From positions 62,001-126,000 of the forward strand of contig NZ_LQGV01000004.1 of the NCBI RefSeq assembly GCF_001620065.1: a stretch of 64,000 bases of DNA, read 5' to 3'. Shown here piece by piece: positions 1-7,621 of this stretch. Source of the DNA: Microbacterium sp. TNHR37B (GTDB lineage: Bacteria > Actinomycetota > Actinomycetes > Actinomycetales > Microbacteriaceae). The translations under genes were made by a program, and so were the position numbers. How positions within the stretch are numbered: position 1 is the stretch's first letter; the number at the start of each line of letters is the position of its first letter. The notes beneath the pieces are model-generated. The model did not search any database. It was given only the letters and a program-made list of their open reading frames with translations, and was not told the DNA's origin.

Positions 1-224
1 ATTCGGGGGCGATCGAGGGGATCCGGTGCCGCGGCGGCGTCGTGGTCGACCGGTTGGAGTGGGAGGGCCGCTCGCTGCGGGCCCGATTCCGGCTGGCGCC
101 GCGCACCGCGGCCATCCGAACGGACGACCGCGTGCGCATCCGCGCGTTCGGGATCGACGAGAGGAGACGACTCGGCGACGAACCGGTCGAGGTCGTCGTC
201 GACGACAGGAGGGCGAGAACGTGA
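1..224 (+). CDS. C-terminal fragment of unidentified protein (5' cut by window edge)
   Basis: An open frame (codons starting at base 3) enters from the left edge and stops with TGA at 222-224. The visible 73 or so residues are charged and rich in Arg/Asp, ending in a V-E-V-V-V-D-D stretch typical of a beta-sandwich edge. No family can be assigned from this fragment. The stop overlaps the GTG start of the next gene by GTGA, so the two are probably co-transcribed. Because the next gene is a glycoside-hydrolase-like protein, this could be another carbohydrate enzyme, but that is only context. Confidence 0.55.
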   Translation, partial: SGAIEGIRCRGGVVVDRLEWEGRSLRARFRLAPRTAAIRTDDRVRIRAFGIDERRRLGDEPVEVVVDDRRART

Positions 225-1714
225 CGGAGAACGCCACCGAGACGGTCGAGGTGTGGGAGCCCTGGGAACTGGTCCTCACCGGCGCCGAGGTCGGCAATCC
301 GTTCCTCGATGTCGACCTCCGTGCGCGGCTGGAGCTCGGCGAGCGCGTGGTCGAGGTGGGAGGGTTCGCCGACGGGGCGAGCCGTCACCTCGTGCGGGCG
401 GTGTTCGACGAGCCGGGCGGCTGGACCTATCGCACGACGTCGAACGTTGCTGCGCTCGACGGCATCGAGGGGAGCGTCGAGGTTGTGGCCGGGGAGCGGC
501 CCGGCCCCGTGCGCGTCGACGGGTTCCATTTCCGCACGGCCGACGGCGCGCGGTATCGCCCCGTGGGCACGACGGCCTACGCGTGGATCCACCAATCCGA
601 CGACCTCCGCGCGCAGACCCTCGAGACGCTCGCCTCGACCCCGTTCACCAAGCTCCGGATGACCGTGTTCCCCAAGTGGTACCCGTACAACGAGCAGGAG
701 CCGCCTCGCCACGCCTTTCCGGTCGCCGCCGACGGCGGCTGGGATCTCCAGCGCTTCGACGTGTCGTTCTTCCGCGCGCTCGACGATCGCGTCGCCGAGC
801 TCGCCGCGCTCGGTGTCCAGGCCGACGTGATCCTTCTCCACCCGTACGATCGCTGGGGCTACGCGCGACTCGATCCGCTCACCGAGGAGCGGTACCTCCG
901 CTACGTCATTCGCAGGCTGGCGGCGTGGCCGCACGTGTGGTGGTCTCTCGCGAACGGGTTCGACCTCATGCCGGGAAAGACCGACGCCGACTGGGAGCGG
1001 ATCGCGGCCATCGTCGCCGAGGAAGACCCCTGGGGGCACCTGACGTCGATCCACCATTGTCTGCGGTTCTACGACCAGTCACGTCCGTGGATCACCCATG
1101 TGAGCGCCCAGCGAATCGATCGTTACCGCACCGCTGAGAACGTCGATGCGTGGCGGGAGCAGTGGGGCAAGCCGGTCGTGGTCGACGAGTGCGGGTACGA
1201 GGGCGACATCGAGCACGGGTGGGGGAACCTCACGGCGCAGGAGCTCGTCCGCCGCGCCTGGGAGGGAGCGGTGCGGGGCGGGTACGTCGGGCACGGCGAG
1301 ACCTACCGCTCGCCCGACGAGGTGCTGTGGTGGTCCAAGGGCGGGCGGCTTCGCGGCGACAGTGCGCCGCGCCTCGCCTTCCTCGATGAGATCGTGGGAT
1401 CCGCGCCGGGTGGGGCGATCGATCCGCTCCCCTCGGAGTGGGATCTGCCGGTGGGAGGGGTGGCCGGGACCTTCCTTCTCGCCTACTTCGGCGGCGGGCG
1501 GTCGTCGTTCCGCACCTTCGTGCTGCCGGAAGGCACGTGGCGGGCGGAGGTGATCGACACGTGGAACATGACCGTCACCGCCGTTCCGGGGGAGCACGCG
1601 GGTTCCGTGCGAGTGGACCTTCCGGCGCGGGAGTTCATGGCGGTGCGCCTGACCGCGGTCGGGGGTGCCGCGGATGGTCGGGCCCGAGAAGCGACCGACT
1701 CCGCGGGCGCGTAG
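221..1714 (+). CDS. DUF5060/DUF5605 glycoside hydrolase-like protein
   Basis: A 497-residue protein with no signal peptide, so probably cytoplasmic. The order fits the DUF5060-DUF4038-DUF5605 family: an N-terminal beta domain (about 8-95), a TIM-barrel-like catalytic region (about 105-400, with GTTAYAWIHQ and FTKLRMTVFPKWY) and a C-terminal beta domain (about 410-490). The segment VVVDECGYEG near residue 323 matches the usual nucleophile Glu region. The acid/base position, normally in an ANE-Y/F-D motif, reads A-N-G-F-D here with Gly at 246, so activity may be altered. The GTG start at 221 is chosen because CAGGAGGG lies at 206-213 and the start overlaps the upstream stop. Substrate is unknown, probably a plant or host oligosaccharide. 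Confidence 0.85.
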   Translation: MTENATETVEVWEPWELVLTGAEVGNPFLDVDLRARLELGERVVEVGGFADGASRHLVRAVFDEPGGWTYRTTSNVAALDGIEGSVEVVAGERPGPVRVDGFHFRTADGARYRPVGTTAYAWIHQSDDLRAQTLETLASTPFTKLRMTVFPKWYPYNEQEPPRHAFPVAADGGWDLQRFDVSFFRALDDRVAELAALGVQADVILLHPYDRWGYARLDPLTEERYLRYVIRRLAAWPHVWWSLANGFDLMPGKTDADWERIAAIVAEEDPWGHLTSIHHCLRFYDQSRPWITHVSAQRIDRYRTAENVDAWREQWGKPVVVDECGYEGDIEHGWGNLTAQELVRRAWEGAVRGGYVGHGETYRSPDEVLWWSKGGRLRGDSAPRLAFLDEIVGSAPGGAIDPLPSEWDLPVGGVAGTFLLAYFGGGRSSFRTFVLPEGTWRAEVIDTWNMTVTAVPGEHAGSVRVDLPAREFMAVRLTAVGGAADGRAREATDSAGA

Positions 1715-1723
1715 GGTGCTGAC

Positions 1724-2491
1724 ATGGCCGAACTCCCCGATGCCGACGCCGTATCCCGTCTCTCCGCGGAGGCCGCCGACTCGGCCGGTGGCGGCGACCA
1801 GCCCGGCATCGACATCCGACCTCTCGAGACGGTCGAGGAGGTGTTCGCGGCGACCGAGGTGCTTTCGGCGGTCTGGGGCGGTGATCGCACGGGGATGCCG
1901 GCGAACCTCCTGCGTGCGCTGGCCCACTCCGGCAACTACGCGGTCGGTCTCTACGATGGCGACCGGATGATCGGGGCCTCCGTCGCCTTCTTCGCCGCAC
2001 CCGCGGCACGCTCGATGCACTCGCACATCACCGGCGTCCTCGCCGAGTACCGGTCGCAGGGGCTCGGGCGCCTCCTCAAGCAGCATCAGCGGGCGTGGGC
2101 GTTCGCCCGTGACGTGGGGCACATCACGTGGACCTTCGACCCCCTCGTCGCCCGCAACGCGCACTTCAATCTGCGGGTGCTGGGGGCGAGGGTCACCGAG
2201 TATCTCGTCGATCAGTACGGGCCGATGGATGACGGCGTCAATCGCGGAGACGAGTCCGACCGCCTCATGATCTCGTGGGCGCTCGCCGCCCCCGCCGCCC
2301 CGCCGCGCGAGGAAGAGATCGTCACCGCCGTCGCGGTTCCCCACGACATCGAGGCGCTCCGCCGCACCGATCCGCTCGAAGCGGGGGAGTGGCGCTACCG
2401 CGTGCGGGACGCCTTCCAGGGTCTCCTAGCCGATGGCTTCGTCGTCGGCGGCTTCGACGACGACCGCGGGTATCTGTTCGTCCGACCCTGA
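1724..2491 (+). CDS. GNAT-family acetyltransferase (COG3375-like)
   Basis: A 255-residue protein. The central part (about 30-190) reads as a GNAT fold: a beta strand with GLYDGDRMIGASVAFF, then an acetyl-CoA-binding loop L-A-E-Y-R-S-Q-G-L-G-R-L-L (the Q/R-x-x-G-x-G/A signature) and a WTFDPLVARNAHFNL segment. That last segment is characteristic of the COG3375 predicted acetyltransferases of actinobacteria. The substrate is not known. A -10 box TAGGGT at 1712-1717 ends 6 nt before the ATG with no Shine-Dalgarno sequence, so the mRNA is probably leaderless. Confidence 0.85.
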   Translation: MAELPDADAVSRLSAEAADSAGGGDQPGIDIRPLETVEEVFAATEVLSAVWGGDRTGMPANLLRALAHSGNYAVGLYDGDRMIGASVAFFAAPAARSMHSHITGVLAEYRSQGLGRLLKQHQRAWAFARDVGHITWTFDPLVARNAHFNLRVLGARVTEYLVDQYGPMDDGVNRGDESDRLMISWALAAPAAPPREEEIVTAVAVPHDIEALRRTDPLEAGEWRYRVRDAFQGLLADGFVVGGFDDDRGYLFVRP

Positions 2492-2573
2492 TCCGCGGTG
2501 CAGACCATGCCCGCCGCCGTTCCCGGCTCCGCGGCCATCGTGCAACCCATCGCCATGCGCGGCTGGAAGCTGG

Positions 2574-2662
2574 TACCCTAACAGGGCAAGGCCCTATGCG
2601 CCCCTCGTGGGTGTTCGGAGGGTCTTGCATCCCGCGAACCCCCGGCCAGGCCGGGGGTTCTT
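2574..2662 (+). ncRNA. Candidate structured small RNA or orphaned leader with terminator
   Basis: A -10 box TACCCT (2574-2579) would start a transcript near 2586. From there GCAAGGCCCT (2586-2595) pairs with AGGGTCTTGC (2619-2628) in a 10-bp stem with one G-U pair. A small inner helix (CGCCC/GGGTG) sits in the loop, and the terminator hairpin follows at 2637-2659. No open frame with a ribosome site fits inside. It could be a free sRNA of about 75 nt, or an attenuator leader whose gene was separated by the adjacent DUF3800 insertion. I do not recognise the family. Confidence 0.4.
2637..2659. terminator. Strong GC-rich hairpin terminator
   Basis: AACCCCCGG (2637-2645) and CCGGGGGTT (2651-2659) form a perfect stem around CCAGG, followed on the plus strand by CTT. 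It lies 6 bp from the stop of the minus-strand DUF3800 gene and can end transcription from both sides. Confidence 0.7.
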
Positions 2663-2665
2663 GCG

Positions 2666-3424
2666 TTAGCGCTCAAGCCAGATGACCCCACGATCCGAGT
2701 CGGTAGGCCAATGGGCAGCAACCTTTCGGTACGCGATGATCGCGGCGGGCATCACTCTTGACTGATCTCCCCAAATCTCAGGGTGATCTTGCTTATGGCT
2801 GTGATATGCACCATAAGCGATAAGGTCTGCCGCCTGAATCAGTTGGCTGTACTTGCTGTCCTGCATGACGGGATCTTCGAGAATGCGCCGATCGCCTATA
2901 GAGAGCGACCGATGCGCCTCTCGGTACGGTGTCGCATCGCGTACTGCTCTCTCCCACAACTCCCTGCTCTGCTCCGTCGTCACCTCCTGATCACCGCTGG
3001 AGAGCCCCTGTTGACCGTCGTAGAAGATCATCAAGAACGTATCCCGCTTCGCGGCCCAGTCCTCGAGACGTGCGATCGACTGCGCGTACGCGATCGGTTT
3101 GGAGACTTCAGAAGTTGCGAACGTCATCACGGTGAAATCGGCCGCGGACAAACTGCTCAGCAGGATACGCCCGACTGCATCGCGCTTGGATCTGCCAAAC
3201 TTCTTCCCCTCTGTCTCGTCAGCGCAGTAGCGGCCTCGGCCCTTGTAGAGCGCGCTGGCGTGAACCTCACTGTGTTTGAGGACGCCGAACTCTCTGTGGA
3301 TGGCTCGGCGTCCTTCCAGCCATGCATCCAGCGTGGATGACCAATTGCGGTCCTCGATGATGAGCGCCGTGATTGTCACGCCATGTCTCGAATCGCCTGA
3401 GTCGTCGAGGTAGCACAGGTGCAT
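2666..3424 (-). CDS. DUF3800 domain protein, likely acquired
   Basis: A 252-residue protein with the DUF3800 hallmarks: an N-terminal strand C-Y-L-D-D-S-G with acidic residues at 7-8, an E-V-H segment near 55, and the C-terminal S-Q-L-I-Q-A-A-D-L-I-A-Y motif near 204-215. DUF3800 is proposed to be an RNase H-like nuclease-type fold and is often found on mobile or defence-linked DNA; its activity is unproven. The gene is clearly lower in GC than its neighbours, uses codons such as ATA and AGA rarely seen around it, and runs against the flanking genes. These are signs of horizontal transfer. No integrase, transposase or clear target duplication is visible. Confidence 0.8.
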   Translation of the reverse strand: MHLCYLDDSGDSRHGVTITALIIEDRNWSSTLDAWLEGRRAIHREFGVLKHSEVHASALYKGRGRYCADETEGKKFGRSKRDAVGRILLSSLSAADFTVMTFATSEVSKPIAYAQSIARLEDWAAKRDTFLMIFYDGQQGLSSGDQEVTTEQSRELWERAVRDATPYREAHRSLSIGDRRILEDPVMQDSKYSQLIQAADLIAYGAYHSHKQDHPEIWGDQSRVMPAAIIAYRKVAAHWPTDSDRGVIWLER

Positions 3425-3655
3425 CCCTTCATCTTGCCGGAATCGGCTACCTCAGGCTCGTGTCTTCACCGCCTACGCGGCCGATCTTGATTCGCGCCGG
3501 CGGCGGGTGGCAGAGGAAGTCACCAGTCCGACCCTGATCCTCGGACGGAGCAGGACCCGTTCCGCGTTCCCCTGTCCGCCTCGAGACGCAGGATTCCTGC
3601 CGATCGGCGTTCATGCGCGATGGCGGTCGGTCACGGCGGCCGTACGCTGGCGGAC

Positions 3656-4336
3656 ATGCCTGCTTCTTCGACCGAGCGCCGTGTCATCGACCTCAGCCAC
3701 CCCATCCGCGCGGGGCTCGTCACCTACCCCGGCCTCCCCGCCCCCGTGATCACTCCGCACCTCACCCGCGAGGCGTCCCGCGCGGTCTACGCACCGGGGG
3801 CCGAGTTTGCGATGGACGTCATCACGATGATCGGGAACACCGGCACCTACCTCGACTCCCCGTTCCATCGCTACCCGGACGGCGCCGATCTCGCGCAGCT
3901 CGACCTCGCCACCCTCGTGGGGCTCCCCGCCGAGGTCTTCGACCTCACGACGCTGGACCGCCGCGACATCCGCGCCGCGGACCTCGACGGCCGTGACCTG
4001 CGGGGAGCAGCCGTACTCCTGCACACCGGGTGGGACCGACACTTCGGCACCCCGCAGTACGGTGTGGGCTCGCCCTACCTCGCGAACGACGCCGTCGCCC
4101 TTCTGGTCTCCTCGGGCGCCCTGCTCGTCGGCATCGACGCCCTCAACATCGACGACACCGAAGGCGGACGGGCCCGCCCCGCGCACTCCGACCTCTTGGG
4201 CGCGGGCATCCACGTCGTCGAGCACCTCACGGGCCTGGCGTCGCTCCCCTCCCGGGGCGCCCGATTCACTGCCGCGCCTCCCGCCGTCGAGGGATTCGGC
4301 ACGTTCCCCGTGCGCGCCTTCGCGGAGCTCCCGTGA
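3656..4336 (+). CDS. Cyclase family protein (kynurenine formamidase-like)
   Basis: A 226-residue metal-dependent hydrolase of the cyclase/KynB family. It begins R-V-I-D-L-S-H-P-I, the typical family start, and has NTGTYLDSPFH at about 61-71, a variant of the HxGTHxDxPxH metal site with Asn and Tyr replacing two His. Later L-L-H-T-G-W and L-V-G-I-D-A-L-N-I-D-D match the conserved core. Family members hydrolyse N-formylkynurenine or related amides; the variant site makes the substrate here uncertain. ATG 3656 is preferred over an upstream in-frame start because TACGCT at 3643-3648 places it as a leaderless start. Confidence 0.85.
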   Translation: MPASSTERRVIDLSHPIRAGLVTYPGLPAPVITPHLTREASRAVYAPGAEFAMDVITMIGNTGTYLDSPFHRYPDGADLAQLDLATLVGLPAEVFDLTTLDRRDIRAADLDGRDLRGAAVLLHTGWDRHFGTPQYGVGSPYLANDAVALLVSSGALLVGIDALNIDDTEGGRARPAHSDLLGAGIHVVEHLTGLASLPSRGARFTAAPPAVEGFGTFPVRAFAELP

Positions 4337-4710
4337 CCGCTCCGGGCACGGCGCACCGTCGCGAAGACGGCGAGCTCGTGGGATGGATCCGCCCGGCCGG
4401 CGATCTCTGGCAGGGGATCGACCTCCTGGGGCGCGTCGTCGGGGACCCCGCCGAATGGCTGGACGTCGAGGCCGCCCTGGAGGAGCGAGGGATCGCCTAC
4501 CTCGCCGACCCCTGGATGCTGGAGGGGGAAGGGGAACGTCCGCTCCGGGTGCGGCTGGTCGAGGTGACGCCGGAACGAATCGTCGTGAAGGCCGAAGACT
4601 TCGGCGCGATCGACCTCCCCGCCCGCGTATGGGAACTGCCGTGGCCCCTTCCGGTGCGGTTGCGGCCGCCGCGCAGCGACGACCCCGACGCGTTCGTGCT
4701 TTCCCGGTGA
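4333..4710 (+). CDS. Hypothetical protein
   Basis: A 125-residue soluble protein starting with GTG inside the cyclase stop (GTGA overlap), so translation is probably coupled. It is acidic with Trp-rich patches (G-W-I-R-P-A-G-D-L-W) and ends in F-V-L-S-R. There is no signal peptide or membrane segment. No family is recognised. Its position suggests it accompanies the cyclase, but nothing in the sequence shows how. Confidence 0.75.
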   Translation: MTAPGTAHRREDGELVGWIRPAGDLWQGIDLLGRVVGDPAEWLDVEAALEERGIAYLADPWMLEGEGERPLRVRLVEVTPERIVVKAEDFGAIDLPARVWELPWPLPVRLRPPRSDDPDAFVLSR

Positions 4711-4723
4711 GCTCTCGAGCGAC

Positions 4724-5410
4724 TCAGTCGCCGTAGGGAGCCTTCGGCGGTTCCGTCACGTTCGGCTGTGGTTCCACCAACGTCCCGTCCTCGGTGACGT
4801 ATGCCGGACTGCCGGGTGGGAAGTAGAACTGCGGCACGGAGCCCGGGCCCTCCGTCGCGGGCAGATATCGCCACGTCAGGGTGTCGTTGCCCCGCTCATC
4901 CTCCGCGGAGACCATCGCACTGAGGTCTCCCGCATCGCCGAGGGTGCACGGTGTGTCCACCGACACCTCGACCCGCCCCTCGCTCGGACGGATCGTGGCG
5001 ACGACGTTGCCCACGGTCTCGTCGTCGGCGATCACGGTCCAGTCCTCCTGCGACCCCGTCCCGGAGGTGATCGGTGCCACCTCGAGACCCGCCTCGCCGA
5101 ACGCCGCCACCGTCGCGGCACCCACCTGCGCCGCATCCATCTCCGGCAGCTCCACCGACCTCCGATACGAGAACGCATAACCGTACGGTCCGCCGAAGCC
5201 CATGGTGCAGCTGTGCGGAATCGCCCCGTACTCGTCGACCGTCCACACCCCCTCGTGAATGCCCATCAGTACCGTGTGCAGCCGTGTCGCCGTCTCGAGG
5301 AACCGCTTCTCGCCATCCCGATAGAGGGCATCACCCTGGGGGGCTGCCGCACACCCCGACAACGACAGCACCACGGCCAGCCCCGCCACCGCCGCCCACT
5401 CTCGCCTCAT
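4724..5410 (-). CDS. Putative lipoprotein
   Basis: A 228-residue lipoprotein: a short basic start (MRREW), a hydrophobic stretch and the lipobox L-S-G-C at 18-21 should direct lipidation and anchoring to the outer face of the membrane. The mature part has few hydrophobic runs and ends in a Pro-rich tail. No enzymatic domain is recognised; many actinobacterial lipoproteins of this size are of unknown role. The start ATG at 5410 has TAGGCT seven bases upstream (5418-5423, minus strand), again a leaderless arrangement. Confidence 0.8.
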   Translation of the reverse strand: MRREWAAVAGLAVVLSLSGCAAAPQGDALYRDGEKRFLETATRLHTVLMGIHEGVWTVDEYGAIPHSCTMGFGGPYGYAFSYRRSVELPEMDAAQVGAATVAAFGEAGLEVAPITSGTGSQEDWTVIADDETVGNVVATIRPSEGRVEVSVDTPCTLGDAGDLSAMVSAEDERGNDTLTWRYLPATEGPGSVPQFYFPPGSPAYVTEDGTLVEPQPNVTEPPKAPYGD

Positions 5411-5816
5411 GCCGGCCAGCCTAATGTCCCACCCCGCACCCACCGGGGATGAGTCGAGCGATGGGGCTCGCGAATCACGTCACGCGTCACTTGGCGCCGT
5501 GTCTCCAGCGGACACGGGCTGGCCTCCTTCTGAAGAGGGGTACGGGACTCGCGTCATAGATGGGCGGTGAGCGCGTCTCTCCTCATGAGGAACAGGGGAG
5601 AGGGGGCGCCATGCGGCACCTGTGGGAAAGCTTCGCGCGGCGATTGTCGTTCCTGCGGGCCGAGGCCCCGCGGCGCGCGACGTACGTGCCGCAGCGCGAC
5701 GGCGTGCTCACGCGCGGGCTGCGCTGAGGGTCGCGTGCGGGCGGGCGTCCGCCGGCACCGTGCCTGTCGTATGTCCGAGGGGCATGGCAGGCTGAGCCGT
5801 GAGCAGGGAGGCTCTT
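5411..5816 (+). other. Long intergenic region
   Basis: About 400 bases between two divergently read genes. It holds the leaderless promoter of the minus-strand lipoprotein at its left end, a possible 38-codon ORF (5611-5727), and the ribosome site of the isochorismatase-family gene at its right end. No RNA gene or extended repeat is recognised. Confidence 0.5.
5611..5727 (+). CDS. Possible small Arg-rich protein (38 aa)
   Basis: An ATG at 5611 preceded by a purine-rich ribosome site (GGGGAGAGGGGG) opens 38 codons ending at 5727. The product begins MRHLWESFARRLSFLR and is strongly basic, with ten Arg. Similar very short Arg-rich ORFs occur in actinobacteria, but nothing here identifies a family. 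It may be spurious in GC-rich DNA. Confidence 0.3.
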   Translation: MRHLWESFARRLSFLRAEAPRRATYVPQRDGVLTRGLR

Positions 5817-6383
5817 ATGAGCGGCTTTTCGGATCGGGACCAGACGGCTCTCGTCGTCATCGACATGCAGCGGGGCGTCGTGTCCGGCAATCACGAGGTG
5901 GATCGGGTGACACGAACCATCGCCGACCTCGTCGAGCGTGCCCGAGCCGACGGTGCGCCCGTCGTGTGGGTGCAGGATCACGCCGAGCTCGAGCAGGGCT
6001 CCGAACCATGGCAGCTGGTCGACGAACTGCAGCCCGCCGAGGGCGAGGTTCGCGTCGACAAGCGCTTCGGCGACTCATTCGAGGCCACCGATCTCGAAGA
6101 GCGACTGGCCGAGCGCGGCGTCGGACGCCTCGTGGTCACCGGCGCCCAGACCGACGCGTGTATCCGAGCGACGCTGCACGGCGCGCTCACCCGTGGCTAC
6201 GACGTCACCCTCGTCGCCGACGCGCACACGACCGAAGACCTCCGGGAGTGGGGCAGCCCGATCAGCCCCGAGCAGGCGATCGCCTACGCCAACCTCTACT
6301 GGACGTTCGCGCGCGGCGCGCAGACCAGCGGTCAGGTCGTGCCGGCGGCCGAGGTGTCCTTCCACGCCGACCTGCACGCGTGA
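5817..6383 (+). CDS. Isochorismatase-family cysteine hydrolase
   Basis: A 188-residue protein of the isochorismatase-like superfamily, which hydrolyses amides or vinyl ethers (nicotinamidase, isochorismatase and relatives). The catalytic triad is visible: Asp16 in VVIDMQ, Lys82 in VDKRFGDSF and Cys115 in TGAQTDACIRAT. The cis-peptide segment before the Cys is also typical. The ATG at 5817 has AGGGAGG just upstream; an in-frame GTG at 5799 lacks one. The neighbouring menC-like gene starts within its stop codon, so the two are probably co-expressed. Confidence 0.88.
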   Translation: MSGFSDRDQTALVVIDMQRGVVSGNHEVDRVTRTIADLVERARADGAPVVWVQDHAELEQGSEPWQLVDELQPAEGEVRVDKRFGDSFEATDLEERLAERGVGRLVVTGAQTDACIRATLHGALTRGYDVTLVADAHTTEDLREWGSPISPEQAIAYANLYWTFARGAQTSGQVVPAAEVSFHADLHA

Positions 6384-6409
6384 GCGCACGCGAAGAGGGC
6401 GAGGGTGGC

Positions 6410-7537
6410 GTGCTGGCCGCTCTTCCGAGCATCGACATCGAGAGCGTGGAGCTCCGGGTGCTCCACCTTCCCCTCGTCCAGCCGTTCACGACGTCGTTCG
6501 GCACCGAGACGGTGCGCGAGGTCATCGTCGTGCGTGTGCGGACCTCGGCGGGCGACGGGTGGGGAGAGATCGTCACCCAGCACGCGCCGTTGTATTCGTC
6601 GGAGTACACGGGCGGCGCCTGGGACGTCGCGCGACGGTTCCTCGTTCCCGCGCTCTTGGCGCAACGGCGACTCACGCCGCAGCGGGTCGCGAACGTCCTT
6701 GCGCCGTTCGTGGGACACCGGATGGTGAAGGCCGGGTTGGAGCTCGCCGTGCTGGATGCGTCGCTCCGCAGGGCCGGGCGCTCGTTGGCGGGGTTCCTCG
6801 GCGGTGTGGTGCCCCGGATCCCGGCGGGGGTCTCGGTGGGTATCCAAGCCGATGCCGCTGCGCTCGTCGACGCCGTCGGCGGCTACCTCGGCGAGGGGTA
6901 TCGGCGGATCAAGATCAAGATCGCCCCGGGTCGCGACGTCGCCGACACGGCGGCGGTCCGCGCCGCCTTCCCCGAGATCGCACTCCAGGTCGACGCCAAC
7001 TCGGCCTACACGCTCGACGACGTCGATACTCTCGCGGCGCTCGACGCGTACGACCTGCTCCTCATCGAGCAGCCCCTCCAGGAAGACGACCTCGTCGATC
7101 ACGCACGCCTGGCGGCGCGACTGCGCACGCCGGTGTGCCTCGACGAGTCGATCGTCTCCGACAAGGCGGCCGCCGACGCGCTCGCCCTCGGGGCCGCCGC
7201 GATCATCAACATCAAGGCTGGTCGCGTGGGCGGCTATCTCGAAGCCCGCCGCATCCACGACCGCTGCGTCGCCGCGGGAGTCCCGGTGTGGTGCGGCGGC
7301 ATGCTCGAGACCGGCATCGGCCGCGCCGCGAACGCCGCCCTCGCGTCACTGCCCGGCTTCACCCTGCCGGGCGACGTCTCCGCGTCGTCGCGGTTCTACC
7401 GCCACGACATCGTCGCGGAGCCGATCACGCTCGACGACGGGTTCGTCACGGTGCCGTCGGGTGACGGGCTGGGGATCGAAATCGACCACGCGGCGGTGGA
7501 GGCGGCGACCGTGGAGCGGCTCGACGTACGGGCCTGA
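6410..7537 (+). CDS. menC: o-Succinylbenzoate synthase / N-acylamino acid racemase
   Basis: A 375-residue enolase-superfamily enzyme of the muconate-lactonising subgroup. The catalytic Lys pair is K168-x-K170 (R-I-K-I-K-I), metal ligands are D195 (QVDANSAY), E220 (LIEQPL) and D245 (LDES), and the second catalytic Lys is K269 (INIKAGR). This Gram-positive type makes o-succinylbenzoate for menaquinone but often also racemises N-acyl amino acids; the absence of other men genes nearby leaves the physiological role open. GTG 6410 has GAGGG a few bases upstream. An earlier in-frame GTG at 6380 overlaps the previous stop and is the alternative start. Confidence 0.88.
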   Translation: MLAALPSIDIESVELRVLHLPLVQPFTTSFGTETVREVIVVRVRTSAGDGWGEIVTQHAPLYSSEYTGGAWDVARRFLVPALLAQRRLTPQRVANVLAPFVGHRMVKAGLELAVLDASLRRAGRSLAGFLGGVVPRIPAGVSVGIQADAAALVDAVGGYLGEGYRRIKIKIAPGRDVADTAAVRAAFPEIALQVDANSAYTLDDVDTLAALDAYDLLLIEQPLQEDDLVDHARLAARLRTPVCLDESIVSDKAAADALALGAAAIINIKAGRVGGYLEARRIHDRCVAAGVPVWCGGMLETGIGRAANAALASLPGFTLPGDVSASSRFYRHDIVAEPITLDDGFVTVPSGDGLGIEIDHAAVEAATVERLDVRA

Positions 7538-7571
7538 CTCCGGTCCGGAGTGGATGGGGCCGGAAACGCCA

Positions 7572-7606
7572 CGACCCGCGGACCGCCGGAGCGGGCACGC
7601 GGGTCG
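7572..7606. terminator. Convergent hairpin between menC and the flotillin gene
   Basis: CGACCCGCG (7572-7580) pairs with CGCGGGTCG (7598-7606) in the gap between two converging genes. There is no T-tract, so efficiency is uncertain. Confidence 0.45.
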
Positions 7607-7621
7607 CGGGCGGAAAGGACG

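Noticed and set aside
1079..2344. Minus-strand open frame opposite the glycoside hydrolase and GNAT genes
   Set aside because: Antisense to two well-supported genes and lacks any domain.
2666..3424. Insertion sequence or transposase
   Set aside because: The protein matches DUF3800 rather than a transposase, and no terminal inverted repeats or target duplication were found.
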